From Desulfurococcales archaeon (lineage in GTDB: Archaea > Thermoproteota > Thermoprotei_A > Sulfolobales > Fervidicoccaceae), in contig JALWDA010000096.1 in assembly GCA_027014955.1 (NCBI GenBank), forward strand, positions 1 to 40,190: 40,190 nucleotides of DNA. The letters are read 5' to 3'. Both the position numbers and the translations under genes were made by a program. Below the pieces are notes generated by a model that was not told where the DNA came from, did not search any database, and saw nothing but the letters and a program-made list of their open reading frames with translations. This document shows, piece after piece, positions 8,700-16,904 of the stretch (its first letter is position 1; each line of letters begins with the position of its first letter).

Positions 8700-9733
8700 T
8701 GGCCATAGTAGAGAGACTTGTAGACCTCATACTGTGGCCTCCCCTCTTCTATTACATTATATTTCCCGGCTTGATCTTTGTAATGATTTTTGAAATCTTC
8801 CTAATATGGTCAGAACGCAAGATAGCAGGACGTGTACAGATGAGGTACGGGCCACTAGAAATAGCGCCACGTCTAGCAGGAGCGCCCCAGCTTCTCGCCG
8901 ACCTCATAAGGTACGCTCTACAAGAGGTGATAATACCGCGGACGGTCGACAAACTGCCCTTCGTAATAGCACCTATAGCGGCATTCGTCATCGCGCTCAT
9001 GCCGCTCATTGTCACGCCATTCTCACCCACGTTCCTACCCGTGACCACGGAAGGAAGCATACTCATAGCTGCAGCTCTCACGACAATTCCCCCGCTCCTA
9101 CTCATATTGGCAGGGTGGGCTAGTAACAACAAGTTCTCACTGGTAGGGAGTGCGCGTGAAAGCTTCCTCATAGCCACATACGAGATTATAATACTACTTG
9201 TAATAGCCTCAATGTCCTTCCTCTACGGGACGCTGGACTTTCTAAAAGCAGTAGAGGTCCAACAGGCCCTCCTCTGGGGCATACTCCTTAACCCCATAGC
9301 GGCGATCACGTACTTCGTGGCAGTTATGATGGGTACGTCGCGCTTCCCCTTCGAAATAGCAGAGGCAGAGTCCGAGATTGTAATGGGGGCTTTCACAGAG
9401 TATTCTGGCATAATGTTCGGACTAGCCATGGGCATATCATACGCGCGGATGTTCGTGTACAACATAATATTTGTCCTTCTCTTCCTAGGAGGATGGAGTC
9501 CGCTTGGCGGTATCGTTACGGGTAACTACATACTAGATTCAATAATACTGCCAGGGGCAAGTGTTGCCATAAAAGCAGTGTTAATAAGTCTCCTCATGGT
9601 ATTCACACGGGCCGTTTACGGTCGGTATAGAATAGACCATGCATTGAAAGGAGGTTGGGGATTCTGGTTCATTATGGCACTTGTTTCTATCGGCCTCTCC
9701 GCCGCGGTGGTTTATTTAATGGAGGTGTTCTAA
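8699..9733 (+). CDS. nuoH: Complex I subunit H (NuoH)
   Basis: This is a membrane subunit of about 344 residues with roughly eight transmembrane helices. It links the quinone cavity to the ion-pumping arm. Diagnostic stretches are ERKIAGRVQMRYGP after helix 1, LLADLIRYALQE, and the acidic loop SRFPFEIAEAESEIVMG, which carries residues coupling quinone chemistry to ion movement. The ATG at 8699 overlaps the nuoD stop; an in-frame GTG three bases earlier is equally possible. Confidence 0.96.
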   Translation: MAIVERLVDLILWPPLFYYIIFPGLIFVMIFEIFLIWSERKIAGRVQMRYGPLEIAPRLAGAPQLLADLIRYALQEVIIPRTVDKLPFVIAPIAAFVIALMPLIVTPFSPTFLPVTTEGSILIAAALTTIPPLLLILAGWASNNKFSLVGSARESFLIATYEIIILLVIASMSFLYGTLDFLKAVEVQQALLWGILLNPIAAITYFVAVMMGTSRFPFEIAEAESEIVMGAFTEYSGIMFGLAMGISYARMFVYNIIFVLLFLGGWSPLGGIVTGNYILDSIILPGASVAIKAVLISLLMVFTRAVYGRYRIDHALKGGWGFWFIMALVSIGLSAAVVYLMEVF

Positions 9734-9734
9734 G

Positions 9735-10259
9735 ATGGCCGAAACAACCCCCGGCCCCCGGTACTCTGAGAGAAGTATTGAAGAGAGAATGGGACTTTTA
9801 GACAAGGCCAAAATGCATGCTAAGGCGCTATCACTTGGTATGCTTAGACTGGCACGTCCCCAAAGAATAACCCTAAGGTATCCCATGGAGAGGCCTGTGC
9901 TCTCCGAAGGATACAGGGGCATGATAGTCCTTAACAATGACAAGTGCATTGGCTGCTCACTGTGCGCAAGAGTTTGTCCCGCGGCCGCGATGAAAATGTT
10001 CAATGCAGCACCCAAAAAATTGCGACCTGTAATCAACTATGAGAGATGCATATTCTGCGGTTACTGTGTTGACATATGTCCGGTAGAAGCCCTTTACCAC
10101 GTACCTGTACACGACCTTGTATTCGAGAACAGGGATGATATGGTTTTTGACCTAGAGACATTCACGAAAGAGCCCGAAGAACCGGAACATGTTAGGAAGG
10201 TAAAAGTCGTAATAGATGAGGAGAAGGGATTGAGATATGTCCCAGTCGATAGCGAGTGA
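9735..10259 (+). CDS. nuoI: Complex I subunit I (NuoI), 2x[4Fe-4S] ferredoxin
   Basis: This is a 174-residue peripheral subunit with two ferredoxin motifs. C71, C74, C77 and C81 lie in CIGCSLCARVCP, and C105, C108, C111 and C115 lie in CIFCGYCVDICP. These hold clusters N6a and N6b, which feed electrons to N2. Because the NADH-oxidising subunits are absent, this is the most likely docking point for the real electron donor. The gene starts one base after nuoH and overlaps nuoJ by 23 bases. The 68-residue N-terminal part before the first cluster is of usual size. Confidence 0.96.
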   Translation: MAETTPGPRYSERSIEERMGLLDKAKMHAKALSLGMLRLARPQRITLRYPMERPVLSEGYRGMIVLNNDKCIGCSLCARVCPAAAMKMFNAAPKKLRPVINYERCIFCGYCVDICPVEALYHVPVHDLVFENRDDMVFDLETFTKEPEEPEHVRKVKVVIDEEKGLRYVPVDSE

Positions 10260-10764
10260 CCAAGCTGTGTACCTAGCCGCCACTATAGTCGTGGCGGCAG
10301 GGATAATAGCTTCGTCACTCTACATAGTGAGAGCTAAGTCATTGTTCTACTCTGCATTCGCTTTGGGTATTGTTGGGTTCCTAAATGCGGCCCTATTCGC
10401 ACTCATGGGCTTCCTACTTGTTGGCGCAGTCCAACTAGTCATATACGTCGGAGCTGCTGTGATGTTCATTATTCTCGCGTTCTCACTGGTAGGTGAGCAG
10501 AGTATACAACCCAGGATTTCACCTCCCGCAGCAATTCTCTCGGCAGTAGTATTCATCACAGTATTTCTATTCGTGGATAAGGTAATCTCCCTGTTGCCTG
10601 CACCAGCAGCTTTCACAACAACGCCAACAGGGCTCATACCCAGGGCACTTGCCGCAGAATATCCCCTGACCATGGTGCTAATCATATTGGTTGCCGCAAC
10701 CAGCGCTATCGAGTCGATCGTGATTGCTAGAAAAGAAATAATGGGCTCCAAAGGTGATGCGTGA
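10237..10764 (+). CDS. nuoJ: Complex I subunit J (NuoJ)
   Basis: This is a 175-residue membrane protein with about five hydrophobic helices. The helix with QLVIYVGAAVMFIILAFSL matches the conserved third helix of NuoJ/Nad6, the helix that rearranges during coupling. The AVQLVIYVGA motif is strongly diagnostic. The gene overlaps nuoI upstream and ends on the start of nuoK. Confidence 0.93.
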   Translation: MSQSIASDQAVYLAATIVVAAGIIASSLYIVRAKSLFYSAFALGIVGFLNAALFALMGFLLVGAVQLVIYVGAAVMFIILAFSLVGEQSIQPRISPPAAILSAVVFITVFLFVDKVISLLPAPAAFTTTPTGLIPRALAAEYPLTMVLIILVAATSAIESIVIARKEIMGSKGDA

Positions 10765-11072
10765 TGGACTTGCTTGTAAAAATAGTTGAGGTTACAATAG
10801 CTGCTTTGGCGTCCCTAGGCTTCCTTACTATTATGAGTAGTAGGAGCCTACTCAAGATGCTTATAGGAGTCGAGCTATTGTTTAACGCAGCGCTCCTATA
10901 CGTGCTACTACTGGGCACAGTATCGCCCCTCCTCGCAAGCATATATGGGTTCATAATAGTGGTGCTGGCTACTGCGGAAGTAATAGTTGCGGTGTCCATA
11001 GCCGTGCTCTACTATAGAACTCACAAATCCGTAGAACCCTCCGGAATAGGAGATCCCCTGGACGAGGCATGA
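10764..11072 (+). CDS. nuoK: Complex I subunit K (NuoK)
   Basis: This is a subunit of about 102 residues with three transmembrane helices. The two membrane glutamates needed for ion transfer are present, in IGVELLFNAALL (helix 2) and TAEVIVAVSIAVLYY (helix 3). The ATG at 10764 lies six bases after GGTGAT; a GTG three bases earlier would add one residue. The stop of nuoJ overlaps the start. Confidence 0.95.
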   Translation: MDLLVKIVEVTIAALASLGFLTIMSSRSLLKMLIGVELLFNAALLYVLLLGTVSPLLASIYGFIIVVLATAEVIVAVSIAVLYYRTHKSVEPSGIGDPLDEA

Positions 11073-11092
11073 ATGACGAGAGGTGAAGCTTC

Positions 11093-12622
11093 GTGGAAGC
11101 CCCCCTGATGACGGGTTTTCCCCTGCTAACAATATCCATACTAATACCCTTTATAGCGTCGTTCATGGCCCTCAAAATGAGGGACGGTAAAAAGCTTTCA
11201 TTACTCTCGTCAATCACCCTCCTATTGCCATCACTGGCTGCGATGCATGTATATTTCCGCTCGGGCACCTCCGGCGCAGTTTTTGACCCTCCTATCGCAC
11301 GCCTTGCGGGTGTCGGTTCTATTAGTTTCTTTGTCGACGGACTCAGTCTGCCTGTTGTGCTAGGTGCTAGTCTTGTAAGCGCGATTGTTGCTCTGTATAG
11401 TTTACCATATATGGTCAAGCGCGTAGAGGAAATGGGGCTCGCCCAGGAAGAGCACATTCCCAAGTACTTCGCCCTATACCTAGTATTCGCGGGCTCAATG
11501 ATTGGCGTCACGCTTACGAATAATCTTATCGTGTTCTACCTCTTCCTGGAGCTTTCTCTAATATCGTCCTTCCTCCTCATAAACTGGTACGGTTATGGGG
11601 ATAGGAAGAGGATAGCAATACTATACTTCGTTTGGACTCATATCGGAGCCGCCTTCTTCCTGCTAGGTTCTCTTGTATACGGGGTTATTGTTGGAACATT
11701 CGATTTCTATCACCCAGAGAAGGGACCAATGCTCGGATGGGCGTCCACAATCCTAACTCCCTTTCTTGCAAAGCTTGTATTATACACTATCCTCTTTGGC
11801 TTGCTAGTGAAAATGGCCGTGCTGGGCGTGCACTTCTGGCTCCCCTACGCCCACGCCGAGGCCCCTACGCCTATCAGCGCTCTACTATCCCCAGTCCTTA
11901 TAGGACTGGGAGGCTATGGTGTAGCTAGAATACTGCTTACACTGTACCAGGGGCTACCTCAGGGTCTACAGGTGTTTCTCATAGCACTTGCCCTCGCAAC
12001 GATGCTATATGGCGGCTTCAATGCGCTTAAAGAGAACGACATAAAGAGAATTCTAGCATACAGTAGTGTCAGTCAAATGGGATACGTTCTCCTCGGAATA
12101 GCGACGCTCGTACCTGTTGGAATAGCTGGTTCGATATACCACATCCTAGCCCATTCATTTGGAAAAGCGCTCCTCTTCATGGCCGCAGGGTCAATCATTT
12201 ACTACTATGAAACTAGGCAAGTGAGTAGACTCGGCGGTCTGGCACACCTGGTCCCAATTACGGCATCGGCAGCCCTTGTAGGATTTCTTGTAATCACAGG
12301 AGTACCGCCCACAATAGGATTCTGGAGCGAGGTCATGATAATAGGAGGATACTCGGGATACCTGATGGAAGCGGGGAGCCTGTCCATACCCCTACTGGTG
12401 TTCGTTTCCGGAATAGGCCTGTCAATAGCTTACAGTTTCATCACTATGAAGAAAGTATTCTTTGGACAGAAGAGGCAGGACTTCGCCCAAGGCGACACAG
12501 ACAAGATGGTGTCATCATCTTTGGTGATGGCCATCATTTTATCCATAGTGCTGTTCCTGTTGTTCGGATACATGGCACCAGGCACACTGGACTCCGTGAA
12601 CATTATCCTTGGGGGTGATTAA
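11093..12622 (+). CDS. nuoM: Complex I subunit M (NuoM), antiporter-like
   Basis: This is a 509-residue antiporter-like subunit with about 14 transmembrane helices. The key residues of an ion-pumping subunit are visible: the helix-5 glutamate in FYLFLELSLISSF and the helix-7 lysine in LLVKMAVLGVHFWLP, followed by AHAEAPTPISALLS. GTG at 11093 follows GAGGTGA at good spacing. In this operon M comes before L, the reverse of the order in many bacteria. The M/L assignment is based on length and on the Mrp-like motif set; the next gene has the long C-terminal extension typical of L. Confidence 0.93.
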   Translation: MEAPLMTGFPLLTISILIPFIASFMALKMRDGKKLSLLSSITLLLPSLAAMHVYFRSGTSGAVFDPPIARLAGVGSISFFVDGLSLPVVLGASLVSAIVALYSLPYMVKRVEEMGLAQEEHIPKYFALYLVFAGSMIGVTLTNNLIVFYLFLELSLISSFLLINWYGYGDRKRIAILYFVWTHIGAAFFLLGSLVYGVIVGTFDFYHPEKGPMLGWASTILTPFLAKLVLYTILFGLLVKMAVLGVHFWLPYAHAEAPTPISALLSPVLIGLGGYGVARILLTLYQGLPQGLQVFLIALALATMLYGGFNALKENDIKRILAYSSVSQMGYVLLGIATLVPVGIAGSIYHILAHSFGKALLFMAAGSIIYYYETRQVSRLGGLAHLVPITASAALVGFLVITGVPPTIGFWSEVMIIGGYSGYLMEAGSLSIPLLVFVSGIGLSIAYSFITMKKVFFGQKRQDFAQGDTDKMVSSSLVMAIILSIVLFLLFGYMAPGTLDSVNIILGGD

Positions 12623-12623
12623 T

Positions 12624-14609
12624 GTGGAGGCCCTGCTAGCTGTCATTTTGCCCTTTATAGGATCCCTACTCTCGGCAATAAGCTGGAAGACCCGAGACGG
12701 TCGGGCAGGTGCTTATGCCAGTCTATTCATTGGATTATCCTTCCTCACCAGCCTCATCCTCGCTATCAGGTTCGTAACTAGTGGTGAACCCATACACTAT
12801 GTAATCGCCAATGCAGAGTGGATAGGGGGTCCCTATGGACTCTATTACGATGGCCTGTCAATAGTTATGTCCCTTCTAGTCTCCGGTCTTAGCTTCTTAA
12901 TCGTCCTCTACAGTACATACTATATGAAGCACGAATATGGATATGAGAGATACTTCCTGTTCTTCTCATTCTTCGTAGGTAGCATGATGCTAGTCGTTAC
13001 AGCGGACAACCTACTACTCCTCTTTATAGGATGGGAGGGAACAGGTCTCGCAAGCTATGCTCTGATAAGCCACTGGTTCCGCGACGAGGAAGAACGCTAC
13101 GTGGGCGACCTAGGTAGAAAGGCCTTGGGAGAACCAATGTACTTCTCGCCGACTCACAGTGGAATAAGGGCACTTATGTTCACGAGACTACCTGACGTCG
13201 CTTTTGCGGCTGGTATATTCATGATATACCTAACAACGGGGACCTTTAACATAGTGAAGCTAGCGGAATCGCCAGACGTGTTTGTTTCAATGCTGGCAGA
13301 CAAGGGGTTGCTAATACCAGTGCTAGCCATGCTAACCCTAGGTGCGATGGTGAAGAGCGCCCAGTTCCCCCTCCACGAGTGGCTTGTTACAGCCATGACT
13401 GGCCCCACCCCGGTCAGCGCCCTTATACACGCAGCGGCGATGGTTAAGGCAGGCGTTTACCTAATGCTAAGATTCATGCCAATAGCCGCTGCGGGCGTCA
13501 ACATACTCGCCCTGGAGGGTGGAGGCGCAGCCCTACTCTCTAGCTTCCAGAGCTTCTCGCTGGCAGTGGCACTTATCGGCTCGATTACCGCTTTCATGAT
13601 GTCTACGATGGCCATTGTAGCTAGGGAACTAAAGCTTATTCTGGCATACTCGACGGCAAGTCAGCTTGGTTACATGTTTGCTGGCATAGGTGTGCTAGGG
13701 TTCGTGGGTGAGAAAACCTCGTTGGTGGTAGCGGTCGTCCTTGCACATTTAATGGCACATGCTATCTTCAAGGCAGCTCTGTTCCTTGGAGCCGGCATTA
13801 TCCTACATTCAACCCACACCCGGTATATTGACGAAATGCCAAGACTGACTCCTTGGCTGAGAAAAACACTGATAGCCATGTGGCTCGCAACGCTTAGCCT
13901 CGCTGGTATACCACCCTTCATAGGCTTCTGGAGTAAGGAAGGCATCGTGGGCCTGCTGCTGGAGAAAGGCCTAACCACAGCCGCGGTGCTCGCGATTGTT
14001 ACAATACCTATAACAGGCTTCTATTCGACACGCATGCTCATGTTCAATAATAGGTACAATAAGGGCGAGAAAGAGTTGGAAGAGGCTCCTGGTTATGTTT
14101 TGTTCACATACGGTATTCTCGGCGCACTTGCACTAGTATTGGGGATTCTATGGCCATTCGTTAGCGAGGGGTACTCCAGGATAGTCTCTCACACAGCTGG
14201 TCTAGGCGGAGAGGTCGAAGAAATTGTGCACGTGGGAGCCACAGCGATAATGGGCCTATCACTCGCACTGGCAGGCCTGCTCCTCTCCTACGCATCATAC
14301 CATCTCGCAGTAATAGATACTAGGAGGCTGGCAACCTCACTAAAGCCCCTTACGGACTTCCTCTATGATAGGTGGTATATCAACCCTCTAATTTACAAGG
14401 TATTTGTGAAAGGCGGAGACATGTTCGCAACGGCTGTATACAAGGGTGTGGAAAACACACTTGATACGGCAATACACGTAAGGCTCACAACAGCTTTCAG
14501 GAAACTATCTATATTCATGCGAAGGTTACAGACAGGCGATCTTTCGTCCTATGTCTCCTACCTAGTTGCGGGCTTTGTACTAGCACTGATAATCTACATG
14601 CTTAGCTAG
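12624..14609 (+). CDS. nuoL: Complex I subunit L (NuoL), antiporter-like with lateral helix
   Basis: This is the largest membrane subunit, 661 residues, with an antiporter core of about 14 helices plus a C-terminal extension. The helix-5 glutamate is in LFIGWEGTGLASYAL and the helix-7 lysine in AMVKSAQFPLHEWLV. The extra 150 or so C-terminal residues, including FLYDRWYINPLIY and a last hydrophobic helix, correspond to the lateral arm that runs along the membrane domain. The GTG at 12624 is preferred because GGGGTGA lies directly upstream; an in-frame TTG at 12609 would overlap nuoM. Confidence 0.94.
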   Translation: MEALLAVILPFIGSLLSAISWKTRDGRAGAYASLFIGLSFLTSLILAIRFVTSGEPIHYVIANAEWIGGPYGLYYDGLSIVMSLLVSGLSFLIVLYSTYYMKHEYGYERYFLFFSFFVGSMMLVVTADNLLLLFIGWEGTGLASYALISHWFRDEEERYVGDLGRKALGEPMYFSPTHSGIRALMFTRLPDVAFAAGIFMIYLTTGTFNIVKLAESPDVFVSMLADKGLLIPVLAMLTLGAMVKSAQFPLHEWLVTAMTGPTPVSALIHAAAMVKAGVYLMLRFMPIAAAGVNILALEGGGAALLSSFQSFSLAVALIGSITAFMMSTMAIVARELKLILAYSTASQLGYMFAGIGVLGFVGEKTSLVVAVVLAHLMAHAIFKAALFLGAGIILHSTHTRYIDEMPRLTPWLRKTLIAMWLATLSLAGIPPFIGFWSKEGIVGLLLEKGLTTAAVLAIVTIPITGFYSTRMLMFNNRYNKGEKELEEAPGYVLFTYGILGALALVLGILWPFVSEGYSRIVSHTAGLGGEVEEIVHVGATAIMGLSLALAGLLLSYASYHLAVIDTRRLATSLKPLTDFLYDRWYINPLIYKVFVKGGDMFATAVYKGVENTLDTAIHVRLTTAFRKLSIFMRRLQTGDLSSYVSYLVAGFVLALIIYMLS

Positions 14610-14627
14610 TTCAGGGAGGTGTGTAAA

Positions 14628-16061
14628 ATGGAGGTATCGGTGCTTGCTTTTACTGGAATGACGCTCTCGCTGACAGCTGGGATATTCTTACCGCTCTTTA
14701 TAGACACGAAGAACGAGAGGGGATCCCTAATAGCTCTCATGCCGGCTATAGTTGCCGTAATGTTTGCTGGAATGCTCATGGGCACATCGATGCAGAGGCC
14801 AACAATGTTACTCGGAGGCAGGATGGTTCTAGATCCCCTCTCTGTTACCCTAGGCCTGATAACCATTTTCGTGGCGGCGCTTGTCCTCCTGGCCTCATCG
14901 GAGTTCGCGCGTGGCAGGGACACCGCATCAAGCTTCTATAGCATATCCTACATGGCTATATTGGGCTCCATACTGGTTATCTTCACTTCGAGTATAAGCA
15001 TATTTGTAGCATCATGGATTCTTATGAGTGTGGCGTCATATGTGCTAGCTGCCATTGAGAAAAGCAAAATCTCGGCAGACGCGGCTCTCAAATACGCCAT
15101 AATGGGCGGAGCGTCAACGGTTTTCCTCATAATGTGGATAGGGACGGTACCGTATCTCTCCGGAGACGTGCTATTAGCTGGGGGGAACTCTTTTTCAGTC
15201 CCCCTTGTTGCCACAGCTGCTGCTCTGATGCTTGTCCTTGCAGTGGGTTTCAAAGCAGGTGCCTTCCCCTTCCACGCTTGGCTTCCTGACGTATATAGTA
15301 ACATTAACGGTACCATAGTGGCTCTCCTAACCGGTGTTGTAAAAGTAGCTGCATTTGCGGGCGCGGTTAGAATGCTGGTATACACACTGGTGCCCCCGGG
15401 TGCCGTTGAATCGCTAGTGGCACTACTGGGGCTCCTCTCAGTTGCCACTATGACTTACGGCAACATAGCAGCTCTTTCTGCGAAGAATATTCAAAGAATA
15501 ATGGCATACAGTAGCATTGCGCATGTTGGCTACCTTCTCCTAGGCGTTACAGCTCTTTCATTCGCGTTGAAAACCGGTGGTTTCACACACGGTCTTGTTC
15601 TGTTCGCTACAGCGGCCATAGCTGTGCATCTTATAGCATATGCGTTCTCCAAACCTGGTGTGTTCCTGTTAACAAGCCTTCCAGGCGCACAGAGTCTTGA
15701 GTCACTCAAGGGACTATACTCAAGCGATAGAGTCCTTGCATTCTCGCTGACAGTAATTGTAATGAGCCTTCTAGGGATGCCTCCCTTGGCAGGTTTCTGG
15801 GGCAAGTTGTATCTATTCCAGTCCATAATACCTGTTTCAACGGCTCTGTTGGTAATCGCTATTGTGAATAGCGGTATCTCTAGCTTCTACTATGCGCGGA
15901 TTGTGAGAGAACTATATCAGGAGCCAGCTGATGGCGAGGCGGTGATAAACGTGCCGCCTGCAATAAGGGTGCCAGTAATAATTTTTGCTGTAGCTAGCAT
16001 CCTCCTTGGACTGGGTATAATGACAACTCTTTTCAACCAGCTTGCAATAATGATGCCCTGA
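14628..16061 (+). CDS. nuoN: Complex I subunit N (NuoN), antiporter-like
   Basis: This is a 477-residue antiporter-like subunit. The helix-7 lysine is present in AVGFKAGAFPFHAWLPDVY, and ALKYAIMGGASTVFL and IQRIMAYSSIAHVGYLLLG are typical of the family. The helix that should carry the conserved helix-5 glutamate reads IFVASWILMSVASYVL and contains no acidic residue. GGAGGTG at 14614-14620 fixes the ATG at 14628 rather than the GTG at 14619. It is the last nuo gene; truA starts nine bases later and is probably on the same transcript. Confidence 0.92.
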   Translation: MEVSVLAFTGMTLSLTAGIFLPLFIDTKNERGSLIALMPAIVAVMFAGMLMGTSMQRPTMLLGGRMVLDPLSVTLGLITIFVAALVLLASSEFARGRDTASSFYSISYMAILGSILVIFTSSISIFVASWILMSVASYVLAAIEKSKISADAALKYAIMGGASTVFLIMWIGTVPYLSGDVLLAGGNSFSVPLVATAAALMLVLAVGFKAGAFPFHAWLPDVYSNINGTIVALLTGVVKVAAFAGAVRMLVYTLVPPGAVESLVALLGLLSVATMTYGNIAALSAKNIQRIMAYSSIAHVGYLLLGVTALSFALKTGGFTHGLVLFATAAIAVHLIAYAFSKPGVFLLTSLPGAQSLESLKGLYSSDRVLAFSLTVIVMSLLGMPPLAGFWGKLYLFQSIIPVSTALLVIAIVNSGISSFYYARIVRELYQEPADGEAVINVPPAIRVPVIIFAVASILLGLGIMTTLFNQLAIMMP

Positions 16062-16070
16062 GGGGCGGAC

Positions 16071-16904
16071 TTGTATAGGCTTTTTTCGTTTAAAATAGCA
16101 TACAATGGCTCCAACTTCAGGGGGTTCCAGAGACAGCCTGGTCTATATACTGTTGAGCATGCCATTTTCGATTCTCTGGAAAAGTCATCATGCACAGATG
16201 TCACGCCACCCCTATGGTACTCTTACGTGGGGAGGACCGATAGGGGGGTACACGCTATTGGGCAGACCCTCTCTTTGCTGGTAAGGGATGATTGTGACCA
16301 TATGCGCTTTTTCGAGCGTATGGAAGAATCGTCGAATTCGCAAGTATTGCCCTGGGCATACAGGTGGATAGACTCTCTAGAGTTCAAAGCAAGATATTGG
16401 TCACTTTGGAGGGAATACGTCTACGTGGATGAGATAAGAAACTATAACTGCCAAAGCATAGGAGACCTTACAAAAGCAGTCAAGGAAATAGAAGGGCGAA
16501 AGATACATGACTACGCATACAGGGGGGTCAAAAGGTTCTCAGAAGGATATTACTTAAGGAGAATAATAGCTGTGGACGCACACAGGGTTGGAGGCAAGAT
16601 AGTATGGCGGTTTAGGGGAGAGTCCTTTCCCCACAATTTTATAAGGAGAATAATATGGATAGCCCGCTCCATTCACTGCGGTGAAGGCATTATAGAGGCT
16701 TCGAAGACAAGACACCAAGGAACAGCTGAGCCAAACAGGTTGTTCCTCGTGGGGGCTAAGCACCCCATAACCCTGATACCAATTTACGAAAAGACTGAGC
16801 TCTACCATGTATTATCTACCCGTGTTTTTAGAAGAGAGTCTTCTGACCTCCGCTTGGTCTTTTCCTTCTACGAGAACGACTCCTCGCCCTACTCTCCCCT
16901 CTAG
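16071..16904 (+). CDS. truA: tRNA pseudouridine synthase A (TruA/Pus3 family)
   Basis: This is a 277-residue tRNA pseudouridine synthase of the TruA family, which modifies uridines in the anticodon arm (positions 38-40 in most homologues). The catalytic aspartate is D57 in YVGRTDRGVHA. The N-terminal KIAYNGSNFRGFQRQP and the later FPHNFIRRIIW segment are conserved family motifs. The TTG start at 16071 follows GAGGGGCGGA. The 3' end overlaps the 3' end of the oppositely transcribed rfcL by 77 bases, so the two C-termini are coded on both strands of the same DNA. The last 25 residues are outside the conserved core. Confidence 0.9.
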   Translation: MYRLFSFKIAYNGSNFRGFQRQPGLYTVEHAIFDSLEKSSCTDVTPPLWYSYVGRTDRGVHAIGQTLSLLVRDDCDHMRFFERMEESSNSQVLPWAYRWIDSLEFKARYWSLWREYVYVDEIRNYNCQSIGDLTKAVKEIEGRKIHDYAYRGVKRFSEGYYLRRIIAVDAHRVGGKIVWRFRGESFPHNFIRRIIWIARSIHCGEGIIEASKTRHQGTAEPNRLFLVGAKHPITLIPIYEKTELYHVLSTRVFRRESSDLRLVFSFYENDSSPYSPL

